Notes: generated from the sequence alone by a model not told the origin. DNA of 64,000 bases from Mycolicibacterium sp. P9-64 (GCF_008329605.1 NZ_NPKO01000001.1:186001-250000), one strand, 5' to 3'. Counted from the first letter of the stretch, positions 16,610 to 25,031 are shown. Made by a program: numbers and translations.

Positions 16610-18076
16610 TCAGCCCGCGTGTTCCACTGACGGCTCGGCGACCTCGCCGATGCCGAACACGTCCACGTCGGCCCGCAGCGGTCGGACCGAGCCGATGATG
16701 AAGCCGATCACCGCGACGACCACCAGCAGCCAGGGCAACCCGTTGACGATGGCCGACTCGCTGCCGGTCAGAAGTGCGTAGTTGTCCACGATGAGGAATA
16801 CCGCGGTCGACAAGCCGATCGCGGCAAGCGCCGGTGCGACGAGGTGCGTCCACCAGTGCCGATCGGGGCGTCGCAGGAAGAAGCCGATGACGGCCACCGA
16901 CGTCACGGCCATCAGCGCAATCACGCCGAGTGCGCCGAGGCCGGCGGTCTGGTTCCCGAGGTCGAGGTAGGGATCGGCGCCCGCCACCGAGTACCCGAGC
17001 ACCGCGATGGCGATCACCCCGGCCTGGACGCATGCCGCGATGTGCGGGGTCTTGAACCGGCTGTGGGTGCGCCCCAACGCCTTTGGCAGTATCCCCTCGC
17101 GCCCGAACGCCATCAGATAGCGAGTCGCCATGCCGTGCAGCGCGAAGAGCACCGCGATCATGCTGGTGAGCAACAGCCAACTCATCACGTGCACGGACCA
17201 TCCGCCGAGAATGCTGCCCGCGGTGTTGAAGACGAAGTTTCCGGGATCGGCCAAGGCCGCCGCGGGCGCCGTCGCCGCACCGGAGGCGGCGATGAGCGAC
17301 CAGGACGTGAGCAAGTACACGACGCCGATCAGTGCGATGGCCAGCTTGGTGGCCCGCGGTACCGTCCGCCGCGGGTCCTTGGCCTCCTCGCCGAAGATGG
17401 CCGTCGCTTCGAAGCCGATGAACGATATGAACACGAACATGAACCCGATTCCGACTGAGCCACTGAAGATCTCGGTGGGGCTCAGCGCGCTGATCGGGTA
17501 GGCGCTCGGGCCCAAGGTGGCGAAGGTGACGGCATCGAGGACCACCAGCATGGCGGTCTCGAGGATGAGCAGCACTCCGAGCACGCGTGCGTTGATCTCG
17601 ACGCCGATGATGCCGATCAGCAGAGCGGCCGCCAGCAAGGCGAACGAGATGGCCTGCCAGGGGACGTTGATACCCAGTTCGGAGCTCAGGATTCCGCTTC
17701 CGAAGAAGCCGACCAACCCCACGATGTAGAGCACCAACACGTTGTACGACAGCACCGCAACCAGCCCAGCGGCGATGCCGAAGCGCGGGCCGAGGCCCAC
17801 GGTGACGTAGGCGAAGAAGGCGCCCGCGTTGGTCAAGTGGCGACTCATCGCCGCGTAGCCAACGGCGAACAGGCCAAGGATGATTGCCACCACGAGGTAG
17901 GTGCCTGGGACGCCGATGCCGTTGCCCAGCCCGAGGGACAGCGGCATCGCCGAGGCCATCGCGGTCAGGGGTGCAGAGGTCGCCACCACCATGAACACGA
18001 TGGATCGGACGCCCATGGCGCCGGCCTTCAAGCCCTGCCCGCCGCTGCTCGGTTCGGTCGCGATCGGCTCCGTCAT
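16610..18076 (-). CDS. APC-superfamily amino acid/amine permease
   Basis: The 488-aa protein starts at ATG 18076 after a GGGAGA site and has about 12 membrane segments. APC features are VVATSAPLTAMASAMPLSLGLGNGIG in the first segment, MSRHLTNAGAFFAYVTVGLG, and EEAKDPRRTVPRATKLA in the intracellular loop. It converges on the gamma-glutamyl operon and is therefore probably the uptake system for its amine substrate. It is divergent from a LysR gene at 18205. It resembles the second APC permease at 43390 but is not a recent duplicate. Confidence 0.88.
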   Translation of the reverse strand: MTEPIATEPSSGGQGLKAGAMGVRSIVFMVVATSAPLTAMASAMPLSLGLGNGIGVPGTYLVVAIILGLFAVGYAAMSRHLTNAGAFFAYVTVGLGPRFGIAAGLVAVLSYNVLVLYIVGLVGFFGSGILSSELGINVPWQAISFALLAAALLIGIIGVEINARVLGVLLILETAMLVVLDAVTFATLGPSAYPISALSPTEIFSGSVGIGFMFVFISFIGFEATAIFGEEAKDPRRTVPRATKLAIALIGVVYLLTSWSLIAASGAATAPAAALADPGNFVFNTAGSILGGWSVHVMSWLLLTSMIAVLFALHGMATRYLMAFGREGILPKALGRTHSRFKTPHIAACVQAGVIAIAVLGYSVAGADPYLDLGNQTAGLGALGVIALMAVTSVAVIGFFLRRPDRHWWTHLVAPALAAIGLSTAVFLIVDNYALLTGSESAIVNGLPWLLVVVAVIGFIIGSVRPLRADVDVFGIGEVAEPSVEHAG

Positions 18077-18096
18077 GTCACTCTCCCAGGAGTAAG

Positions 18097-18126
18097 GTCC
18101 TAAAGTGCGTCCATTGACTATAGGAC
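18097..18126. promoter_or_regulatory. Inverted repeat between permease and LysR gene
   Basis: GTCCTA at 18097-18102 is repeated in inverse as TAGGAC at 18121-18126. The pair lies 21-50 bases upstream of the permease start, in the 128-base divergent region shared with the LysR gene. It could bind LysR or the GntR protein. The arms are short, so chance cannot be excluded. Confidence 0.35.
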
Positions 18127-18204
18127 AGGTTCGCACGGAGGAACAGGGTTTCCGAGATGTAGCATCGCTAATGAATTGCCACGCGGATTAGAGTCACTGA
18201 TGTG

Positions 18205-19086
18205 ATGCTCGACGGTCAGCAGCTAGCGGCGTTCGCCGCAGTGATCGAACTCGGCAGCTTCGATGGCGCCGCCGAGCGGATGCACGTCACGCCCTCGGCG
18301 ATCAGTCAGCGCATCAAGGCGTTGGAGCAACGAGTTGGCCAGGTCCTGGTCGTTCGCGAAAAGCCATGTAAGGCAACTGCCGCAGGGATTCCACTGATCC
18401 GGCTTGCGGCACAAACGGCGATGTTGGAGTCGGAGGCGCTCGACGCGGTGGGGTACCGCGCCGGTGCGCGAAGGCAGCGGGTCGCGATCGCAGTCAACGC
18501 CGACTCGATGTCGACCTGGTTCACCGTCGTGCTTGGTCAGCTGGACGACGTCCTGTTCGACATCCGCATCGAGGACCAGGATCACTCCGCTCGCTTGTTG
18601 CGCGACGGGACGGTGATGGGTGCGGTCACCACCGAGCGCACGTCGGTTCCCGGCTGCCGCGTGCAGTCGCTAGGTGTGATGCGCTACGTCCCCGTGGCGA
18701 GCCCGGCCTACGTCGAGCGCTACCTGCCGGGTGGCTTCACTGCGGCAACTGCCGCAGTGGCGCCGTCGCTGGCGTGGAACCGTGAAGACGCATTGCAGGA
18801 CATGTTGCTGCGCAAGGCGTTCCGCAAGGTCTTCCCGCGACCTGTGCACTACATACCCACTGCCGAGGGGTTCGGTGCCGCGGTGCGGGCGGGGGTCGGA
18901 TGGGGGATGTATCCCGAGCAGAACGTGGCGCCGGGGCAGACCGATGGGCCGTTCGTCCAGATCTCGGATGCATACCTCGACGTGCCGCTGTACTGGCAGT
19001 GCTGGAAGTTGGACAGCCCAATCATCCAGACCGTCACGACTGCGGTGCGTTCCGCTGCCGCCGGGCGTCTCCGGCATCGCCGCTAG
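18205..19086 (+). CDS. LysR-family regulator, ArgP/LysG-type
   Basis: The 293-aa protein opens MLDGQQLAAFAAVIELGSFDGAAERMHVTPSAISQRIKALEQRVG, which is the ArgP/LysG-type LysR helix-turn-helix, and ends with a PBP-like effector domain. A GTG three bases upstream is an equal start. ArgP/LysG proteins usually sit beside a LysE exporter and respond to basic amino acids. Here no LysE is present, and the divergent neighbour is an APC permease. I infer that it controls the permease and responds to an amino acid or amine. Confidence 0.87.
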   Translation: MLDGQQLAAFAAVIELGSFDGAAERMHVTPSAISQRIKALEQRVGQVLVVREKPCKATAAGIPLIRLAAQTAMLESEALDAVGYRAGARRQRVAIAVNADSMSTWFTVVLGQLDDVLFDIRIEDQDHSARLLRDGTVMGAVTTERTSVPGCRVQSLGVMRYVPVASPAYVERYLPGGFTAATAAVAPSLAWNREDALQDMLLRKAFRKVFPRPVHYIPTAEGFGAAVRAGVGWGMYPEQNVAPGQTDGPFVQISDAYLDVPLYWQCWKLDSPIIQTVTTAVRSAAAGRLRHRR

Positions 19087-19233
19087 CCGCCGATCGAGGT
19101 CCGAACCGGCCAATTCCTGCCAAATCGTCGATCAGATTCTCCCACGGGAATTGCACTTCCGAACTGCGTGTTTAACCCTTTAGATCGGCCATAGAGGTTA
19201 GGTAATAGGCCGGATGAAGAGGAAGGCACTCAC

Positions 19234-19407
19234 ATGTTCAAGTTCGGATTTGCCACGTTGATCGCGAGTGGATTGACCGCAGCCGTATTGGGTTTCGCAG
19301 GACCGGCGCACGCTGACGTCATCACCACCCCCACGGGCCCCACCTACTCCGTCGACAACCACGACGAAGTCACCACCACGAACGGCTTCGTGGACCGGCC
19401 CTTCTGA
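19234..19407 (+). CDS. 57-aa secreted peptide
   Basis: A GAGGAAGG ribosome-binding site precedes ATG 19234. The product has a signal peptide (MFKFGFATLIASGLTAAVLG ending AHA, cleavage before Asp28). The mature peptide is only about 30 residues and is rich in Thr, Asp and Val (DVITTPTGPTYSVDNHDEV...). A strong hairpin terminator follows within 16 bases, so it is an independent transcription unit. Similar tiny mature peptides are seen in mycobacteria; none has a known role. Confidence 0.65.
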   Translation: MFKFGFATLIASGLTAAVLGFAGPAHADVITTPTGPTYSVDNHDEVTTTNGFVDRPF

Positions 19408-19422
19408 CCGGCAGCATTTGAC

Positions 19423-19457
19423 CTGGCCGTGGCACACCTCGGGTGTGTCACGGCCAG
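19423..19457 (+). terminator. Strong hairpin terminator after the small peptide gene
   Basis: CTGGCCGTGGCACACC at 19423-19438 pairs with GGTGTGTCACGGCCAG at 19442-19457. That is 16 pairs with one G-U and a three-base loop, followed by TTTGTTCG. It separates the 57-aa peptide gene from the oxidoreductase gene. Confidence 0.85.
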
Positions 19458-19499
19458 TTTGTTCGTGTCATCCACCGGGCTAGACGGCAAGATGGCGGA

Positions 19500-20519
19500 A
19501 TGTCGGATCGCGCACCGTTGAACTGGGGCCTCATTGGCGCCAGTGACATCGCCCAGACTCTGATGATTCCCGCCTTGCGGCGGATGAACCAAGACATTCT
19601 CGGGCTGGCGAGCAACAGCGCGGACCACGCCGCGGAGTTCGCCGTCCGCAATGAAATGCCCTCGCAAAAAGCGGATTTCAGCCTCGACCGACTGCTCGAA
19701 GACCCCAGTATCGACGCGGTCTACATCTCAAGCACCAATGAGCACCACCTCGCGCATGCCGAAGCGGCCGCCGCTGCGGGCAAGCACGTGCTGTGCGAGA
19801 AGCCGCTCTCGGTTGATCTCGACGCCGCTCGGCGGATCACCGCAGCATGTGCGGCGCACGGTGTCGTTCTCGGCGTCAACCATCACCTACCCGCGGCCGG
19901 CACGCACCGCACGGTGCGAGAACTGGTGCGCGATGGGGCGATTGGGCGCGTGCTCTCGGTGAACGTGCGACACACCTCACTGCTGCCCGAGCGGCTGCGC
20001 GGCTGGCGGCTCAGCGATCGGCCAGGGGCAGGAGTAGTGATGGACCTGTCGTGCCACGACGCGTCGGTGGTAAATCCACTGCTCGGCACCAAGGCGCTGG
20101 AGGCCGTCGCCATCACCGTGCGGCAGGGGCGGTGGGAGACCGCAGGCGAGGACGCGTCAGCTGCGGTGATCCGATACGAGGACGACGTGCTCGTTCGATT
20201 CCACGATGCGTTCACCACGCCGCAGACTCCGACCTACCTCGAGGTTCACGGCGACGAAGGCAGCATCGTGGCGCCCGACGTGATGACTCCCGAGCCGATC
20301 GGCACGGTGCTGCTGCGCACCGCGCGCGGCGAGGCCGAGGTCGACGTGCCCGACCGCAGGCACACCTACGACATCACCATCGAACACTTCGTCAATGCCG
20401 TCGCCGGCGACGGCCGGCCGGTCGTGGACGGCCGCGACGCCGTGAACGCGCTCGCGGTGTGCGAGTCGATCCTCGAATCCGCGCGCACGGGAACGCGTGT
20501 GGCCGTGGACTTTCAGTGA
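19500..20519 (+). CDS. Gfo/Idh/MocA-family oxidoreductase
   Basis: The 339-aa protein starts MSDRAPLNWGLIGASDIAQT and has an N-terminal Rossmann fold plus the family EKPLSVD motif (CEKPLSVDLDAARRI), where Lys helps catalysis. A typical C-terminal alpha/beta substrate domain follows, with a conserved His region (DLSCHDASVV). The length is standard. Family members oxidise or reduce sugars, inositols and related compounds with NAD(P). It converges on the MFS-USP gene with a six-base gap. The substrate is not predictable. Confidence 0.88.
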   Translation: MSDRAPLNWGLIGASDIAQTLMIPALRRMNQDILGLASNSADHAAEFAVRNEMPSQKADFSLDRLLEDPSIDAVYISSTNEHHLAHAEAAAAAGKHVLCEKPLSVDLDAARRITAACAAHGVVLGVNHHLPAAGTHRTVRELVRDGAIGRVLSVNVRHTSLLPERLRGWRLSDRPGAGVVMDLSCHDASVVNPLLGTKALEAVAITVRQGRWETAGEDASAAVIRYEDDVLVRFHDAFTTPQTPTYLEVHGDEGSIVAPDVMTPEPIGTVLLRTARGEAEVDVPDRRHTYDITIEHFVNAVAGDGRPVVDGRDAVNALAVCESILESARTGTRVAVDFQ

Positions 20520-20525
20520 GTGGCG

Positions 20526-22508
20526 TCAGCCTCCGGTTGCGCAGAGGTTCGAGGCCACCAAGTCCTCGGGCACGATCAGGACCGGTGTGTTGGTGTGTGC
20601 GACGACTGCGGCGGCGACGCTGCCCTGTAGATGCCCGAGAAGTCCGTTACGACGGTGCGGTCCGAGCACGATCAAGCTTGCTTCGTGCTCGTCGGCGGCC
20701 GCAACGATGCCCTTCCAGGTCGGCGCTGCCTCAACGGCCTTGCTGCATGCCTGAAAGCCGGCCTCCGTGGCCAAGGCCGCCCCGTGGGCGGCCGTCTTCT
20801 CGGCGGCGCGGCGAACCTCGGTCGCCTGGTCGGCGTCGAAGCGCGCATCATCGGTGGGGGTGAAGCCCACGTCGACGGGCTGCCACACGCATACGACGAG
20901 GGCGGCGCGGCCGGGCGCCAACTGAATGGCGGACCGCTGAATGGCGAAGGCGGCGAGGTCGGATCCGTCGTAGGCGAAGACCACGGGACCCGCGGGTATC
21001 GGCGTCACGAACGGCACGGGCACCGTGACGGCCGCTGCGGGCTCCGCCTCGGGTGGCAGCCCTCTCCTGAGACGGGCCAGCAGCGGCGGCGAGTACCAGG
21101 CCGGCGATTCACCGTCGAGGAATTGGTCCAGATCCGGCGGTTGCGGACGGGCGCCGCTGAGGGCGTAGACGGCCACGCCGAACACGGCTCCGCCGATCGC
21201 GAGGCCGAATCCGATCCACAGTGCGATTCCCGTGCCGACGACGACGTCATCCGAGTACGTCACCGCGAAGTGGACGAAGACCGGCGCCACCAGGAACGCG
21301 GCCACCGCCCGCAGGAGTTCGATGATCGCGAAGACCCGCTGCAAGCTGTTGGACTGCAATGAGAAGCCGGCGACGAAGAGAGCGGGTGCGACGGTGGCCC
21401 CAAGCGCAAGCCCCGTCAGTGCCGAACCCAGCAGGGCCAGCGGCTGATTGGCGGGCAACGCAAGCCGGAACACCAGGATCCCGGCCGCCAAGAACGCCAT
21501 GCCGATGAGTGGCAGGTAGTGCATGGCACGTCGGGAGATGACCGCCCCGAACACGACCGCCATCACGATGGCGCCGCCGAGTTCCGGTAGATACAGCAGC
21601 CCGACGTGGACCGGGCTGTAGGTTCGCAGGAACACGTTGGCCGTCAGCACGGTCGCCGCCACCGACGCGGCCGCGGCGAACAGCGCGACGCCGACGCCCG
21701 CCACCGGAATGGCACTCGTCAGCATCGTGCGGACCGTCAAAAGCGGACGGCGAGCGCGGAATTGGTAGACGATCAGCACCACGATCAACGCCAGACCGCC
21801 GAGCATCGGCACGGTCACCGCAGCATCCCCGAAACCGTGGCTGGTGAGCTGTGCGGCGCCGACGAAGGCCGCCGTGCACCCGACGGCCGCCAGTGCGATC
21901 GCCATCAGGTCACGTGGGGCGTCGAGATCGGCGGGCGGGGCGTCGTCGAACGTCAACGCGGCAAGGATGAGAGCGAGCGACGCGATCGCGGCGACGATCC
22001 AGAACAGTGGTCGCCATGCGTGCGCCTCCGCCTGTACGCCACCGACGAACGGGCCGAGGGCGACCGCCCCGAACACGCACATGTTCATGATCACGGCGGT
22101 GTTCCGCAGCTTCTCCCTCGGGAATCCGATGGTGAGCGGTGGCGCGGCCGCGATCAGCAGCATGCTCGTCGCCAGACCCTGCAGCACGTGTCCGGTGATG
22201 AACGTGCCCGCGTTCGGTGCTGCGGCTGCGAGCACCGAGCCGAGCACCAGCACGACCGCGTAGCCGAGAAGCATCCTGCGCTGCGGCAGATGTTGCGCGA
22301 ACTGGACGGCCAGCACCGTGCCAACGGCGTACGCCGCGTTGCCGAGACCCGAGCTGAGGCTCATCTCCTGAGCGGTCATGTTCAGCTGCTCGGAGATGAT
22401 CGGCACCAATGGATCGATCGCCGCGGACAGCGCCAGGTACGGGATCAACGCCAGCGTGACCATGGCGGCGACCGCTGGATAGCGCCCTGCGAGGGGTCCT
22501 TGGCGCAT
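20526..22508 (-). CDS. MFS transporter fused to a universal stress protein domain
   Basis: Residues 1 to about 470 form an MFS transporter of the 14-segment drug-efflux type (MSLSSGLGNAAYAVGTVL near the start). After a Pro-rich linker, residues about 510-650 are a UspA domain: VVFAYDGSDLAAFAIQRSA at its start, and the ATP-binding signature GPHRRNGLLGHLQGSVAAAV followed by HTNTPVLIVP. The ATP motif spacing is intact. Fusion of an exporter with a cytosolic ATP-binding stress domain suggests regulation of transport by nucleotide state. The reading frame is continuous, so this is not an assembly of two genes. Confidence 0.88.
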   Translation of the reverse strand: MRQGPLAGRYPAVAAMVTLALIPYLALSAAIDPLVPIISEQLNMTAQEMSLSSGLGNAAYAVGTVLAVQFAQHLPQRRMLLGYAVVLVLGSVLAAAAPNAGTFITGHVLQGLATSMLLIAAAPPLTIGFPREKLRNTAVIMNMCVFGAVALGPFVGGVQAEAHAWRPLFWIVAAIASLALILAALTFDDAPPADLDAPRDLMAIALAAVGCTAAFVGAAQLTSHGFGDAAVTVPMLGGLALIVVLIVYQFRARRPLLTVRTMLTSAIPVAGVGVALFAAAASVAATVLTANVFLRTYSPVHVGLLYLPELGGAIVMAVVFGAVISRRAMHYLPLIGMAFLAAGILVFRLALPANQPLALLGSALTGLALGATVAPALFVAGFSLQSNSLQRVFAIIELLRAVAAFLVAPVFVHFAVTYSDDVVVGTGIALWIGFGLAIGGAVFGVAVYALSGARPQPPDLDQFLDGESPAWYSPPLLARLRRGLPPEAEPAAAVTVPVPFVTPIPAGPVVFAYDGSDLAAFAIQRSAIQLAPGRAALVVCVWQPVDVGFTPTDDARFDADQATEVRRAAEKTAAHGAALATEAGFQACSKAVEAAPTWKGIVAAADEHEASLIVLGPHRRNGLLGHLQGSVAAAVVAHTNTPVLIVPEDLVASNLCATGG

Positions 22509-22843
22509 TAGCTCAGCTCGAAACTGTGAGTTAGCTGGGAATGCCGGATGGTGCTCGGCTGGATGGTCAACGGGGTCGGGTCGGGCACGTGGTGGTCAAA
22601 CTCCTTCTGGACGGGGTTTGTTCCGGCATCGGCGGCCGTGACGGCCTTCGTGAGCAGCGACGATCGCGAATTGTGAATGCCCAGTGCAGCATTCGAGGAA
22701 TCGTGAGTGTGGTAACAATTTCGTTAGCCGATGCAACGAGTCCATGTTATCGGTGAACCCTCGAAGAGGGCGGTCGGCAGCCGGTCAGGCCCTACCTGTG
22801 GGCGCGACGACGCCAGTTAGCTGTCTGGTTGACGCCAGATGGA
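22509..22843. other. Intergenic 335 bp; one uncertain short ORF
   Basis: No established gene is seen. An open frame at 22548-22676 (+) encodes 42 residues starting MVLGWMVNGVGSGTWWSNSF, with unusual Trp content, but has no good ribosome-binding site and no recognised relative. The region around 22690-22750 is AT-richer (GTAACAATTTCGTTAG) and may hold a promoter. Confidence 0.4.
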
Positions 22844-23332
22844 TCAGTTTTGGCAGAGGCCTGCGGAGGTCTCTTCTGCGACGATCTGCGCGACCGGCTG
22901 GCCGAGATGAGCCGCGAATCCGGGCGTGGGCTTCATGACCCAATTGCCGTCCTCGAACAGCATGATCCGGGATTGATCGGTGTCTCCGACCTGCATGCGC
23001 ACCACTGCCGAGCCGTCGGCAGCATCCAGGCTGACCCCCGCGACCCGGATCGTCGGGCCAGTCTTCTTGCAGGTTTGGTAGAAGGTCACGAAGTCGTCCT
23101 GGGAAATCCCGTCGCGGACCTGCTTCGACATGCGGTCCCACACCCCGGCGAAGTCGCCGGACGAGAAGCGATCGGCGTTGGCCTGTGCTGAGGCAACGGC
23201 TGCTGAGAGCGTCTCGGGCACGTCTGAAATGGTTCGTCCGATCGCGGCGTTGGACGCGCCATCGGCGATGCCGCACGAGGTGCATGCGGCCGCCAACATC
23301 AACGCTGATAGGGCGGGGACGAACGATCTCAT
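22844..23332 (-). CDS. Lipoprotein, mycobacterial hypothetical
   Basis: The 162-aa product begins MRSFVPALSALMLAAACTSCG, a lipoprotein signal with overlapping lipobox options (AAAC or CTSC). The mature part has a helical stretch (LSAAVASAQANADRFSSGDFAGVWDRMSKQVR) and a small beta-rich domain with a Cys at YQTCKKTG and a final Cys in AGLCQN, probably disulfide-linked. The fold resembles small mycobacterial envelope proteins with an NTF2-like domain; this is a guess from the pattern. It lies on the same strand as the cutinase gene upstream but beyond a terminator. Confidence 0.72.
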   Translation of the reverse strand: MRSFVPALSALMLAAACTSCGIADGASNAAIGRTISDVPETLSAAVASAQANADRFSSGDFAGVWDRMSKQVRDGISQDDFVTFYQTCKKTGPTIRVAGVSLDAADGSAVVRMQVGDTDQSRIMLFEDGNWVMKPTPGFAAHLGQPVAQIVAEETSAGLCQN

Positions 23333-23396
23333 CGCCGAAGAGTAAGGCCAGATGGCGTTGCGCGTCAGCCCTAGAGCACATTCTCGTGGTTGGAAA

Positions 23397-23445
23397 GACC
23401 AACGGCCGGGAGTGGTCCTTTGGGACTCACTTCCGGCCGTCGGTC
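23397..23445 (-). terminator. Hairpin terminator downstream of the cutinase gene
   Basis: GACCAACGGCCGG at 23397-23409 pairs with CCGGCCGTCGGTC at 23433-23445 with one mismatch, and an inner stem (GAGTG/GTCC with GGAC/TCACT) extends it. On the minus strand it is followed by TTTCC. It ends the leftward cutinase transcript 27 bases after the stop. Confidence 0.75.
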
Positions 23446-23471
23446 GGTCACCGCCGTCGTGGCGGCGTCAT

Positions 23472-24317
23472 TCAGTTGCCGATCGGTGCCTCGATGTCGG
23501 TGGCCGGTGCTGCGACGGGCTGGTCGTTGCCGACCTGGCCTGCGGTCTGCTGCACGGTTGCCGACGGGGCGGGTGCGCCCAACTTGCTGGCCACGTAGTC
23601 AGCTGCTTGGACGGCCATTCCGTTGTCCTTGTAGGAGCTGTGTGCGGAGCGGTCCAGGCCACCGGGGAAGCAGACCGGGTCGCCGGTGGCGCACAGCTGC
23701 AGGGCCTTGCCTGCGTAGGCCTGGCCGATGTTGATGGCCGGTGCGTCGCGGGCGACCAGGTTCATGAACCAGGGGTCGGGAGTCCCGAACAACACGACCG
23801 AGGAGACGTGCGAGGCGACTGACGAAGGCAGCGGGCCCAGGCCTGCGGGCACGTCGACGCCGGCAGGAACGCTGTCGGCCGTGGTGTAGCCGGCGACTGC
23901 AGCGCCCTGGGAGTAACCGCCGAGCACGATCTTGGTGTCGGGGCAGCTGGTGGCGATCGACTGGATCTTGTTGCTGGCGTCGGCGATGCCCTCGGTGGCT
24001 TCTCCGAAGTTCAGCGATGCCGGGTAGTTGACCGGGTAGACCGCAATCGACTTGCCGGGCATGCGAGCGTTGAGAGCGTCGACGAAGGCTTGGCCGGTGG
24101 CGCCGACCCCCGGGGCCTCATTGGTGCCGCGGGCGAACAGGACCTCGACGTTGGCGCAGGCGTCGTCGGCGGCGCGGGCTTGTGCCGACCATCCGGCCGG
24201 TGCGGCAAACGAGCCGGCGTAGATCCCTGCCACGGCGAGTGTCGCGAAGACTGCCGACAGCGCTGCGCGGGTGAAGCCAGCCTTCCTAACTGCCTGGGTC
24301 GTAACGGTGCTCATCAT
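23472..24317 (-). CDS. Secreted cutinase-family serine esterase, copy 1
   Basis: The 281-aa protein has a long signal peptide ending near residue 50 (ARAADDAC). Cutinase motifs follow: VEVLFARGTNEAPGVG, the nucleophile Ser in GGYSQGAAV, the catalytic Asp in CATGDPVCFPG and the His in SAHSSY. Cys residues are placed for the two family disulfides. A Pro/Ala-rich tail of about 35 residues follows the catalytic domain. Mycobacterial cutinase-like proteins (Culp) hydrolyse esters or phospholipids at the cell surface. A 20-bp inverted repeat lies just upstream. Confidence 0.92.
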   Translation of the reverse strand: MMSTVTTQAVRKAGFTRAALSAVFATLAVAGIYAGSFAAPAGWSAQARAADDACANVEVLFARGTNEAPGVGATGQAFVDALNARMPGKSIAVYPVNYPASLNFGEATEGIADASNKIQSIATSCPDTKIVLGGYSQGAAVAGYTTADSVPAGVDVPAGLGPLPSSVASHVSSVVLFGTPDPWFMNLVARDAPAINIGQAYAGKALQLCATGDPVCFPGGLDRSAHSSYKDNGMAVQAADYVASKLGAPAPSATVQQTAGQVGNDQPVAAPATDIEAPIGN

Positions 24318-24348
24318 CCGGCTCCTCTGCCAAGTGTCCCGCTCGTCG

Positions 24349-24368
24349 CCACTTCAATGTTTAAGTGG
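24349..24368. promoter_or_regulatory. 20-bp inverted repeat upstream of cutinase, possible MarR site
   Basis: CCACTT and AAGTGG are separated by eight AT-rich bases, 32-51 bases upstream of the cutinase start. The core TTTAAGTGG resembles CTTAAGTGT in the MarR/oxidoreductase divergent region at 25019. One MarR protein could therefore control both. Confidence 0.45.
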
Positions 24369-24484
24369 CTTCCTGGCACGTACAAGCGGGATACCGGACC
24401 GACGATTCCGCGATGTCAAGTGATCTGCACCACTTGAGCAAAGGTGCGGCTCAGGATGGCGCCTAGGGCGAGCGAAGCGAGGGT

Positions 24485-24973
24485 TCAGGTGATGCTTGGC
24501 CAGCTGTCGTCCGCAGGAAGACCGTCGATGATGCGCTGACAAATCGTGCCGAGCTGACGAACCTGAGCTTGGGTCAGGCGGTCGAAGACGAGCTCGCGCA
24601 CGGCGGCGACATGCGACGGTGCCGCCTCCTTCAGGCTGCGAAGTCCGGCGGCGGCCAGGACCGCAAGTGTGTATCGACCGTCCTGCGGGTCGGGTCGGCG
24701 TGATACCCAGCCGCGCTTCTCCAAACGGCCCACGGCCTGCGACAACCGCGGCAGTGAGCTGCCCGTGATCGTGGCGAGACCGCTCATCCGAAGCCGCGTC
24801 TTCGGCGCCTCCGAAAGGCGCGCCAGGATCAGGTATTCGTACTGGCTGATCCCGAACTCGCGCTGAAGTTGTGTGCTCAACACCGGCTGCAGCCGCAAGA
24901 CCATGGTCGACAGCTGCGTCCACACGTGCTGCTCCTGTGGGTCCAGCCATCGGGTCGTGTCGGAGGTGCTCAT
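24485..24973 (-). CDS. MarR-family regulator
   Basis: The 162-aa protein starts MSTSDTTRWLDPQEQHVW. It has the MarR winged helix with LILARLSEAPKTRLRMSGLA, TGSSLPRLSQAVGRLEKRGWVSRR and the wing DPQDGRYTLAVLAAAG, flanked by dimerisation helices. It is divergent from a quinone oxidoreductase gene, a common MarR partner. Two AT-rich TTAA-containing tracts lie in the 102-base gap. It likely represses the oxidoreductase and itself until a quinone or phenolic ligand binds. Confidence 0.9.
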   Translation of the reverse strand: MSTSDTTRWLDPQEQHVWTQLSTMVLRLQPVLSTQLQREFGISQYEYLILARLSEAPKTRLRMSGLATITGSSLPRLSQAVGRLEKRGWVSRRPDPQDGRYTLAVLAAAGLRSLKEAAPSHVAAVRELVFDRLTQAQVRQLGTICQRIIDGLPADDSWPSIT

Positions 24974-24983
24974 GATTCTCACT

Positions 24984-25031
24984 TTAACTTAACCATTGAA
25001 CCGGGAATGCTGCCCACGCTTAAGTGTTTAA
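24984..25031. promoter_or_regulatory. AT-rich divergent control region of MarR and oxidoreductase genes
   Basis: TTAACTTAA at 24984-24992 and CTTAAGTGTTTAA at 25019-25031 stand out in a GC-rich neighbourhood. They lie 11-58 bases from the MarR start and 45-92 bases from the oxidoreductase start. They are candidate MarR operators overlapping both promoters. Confidence 0.5.
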
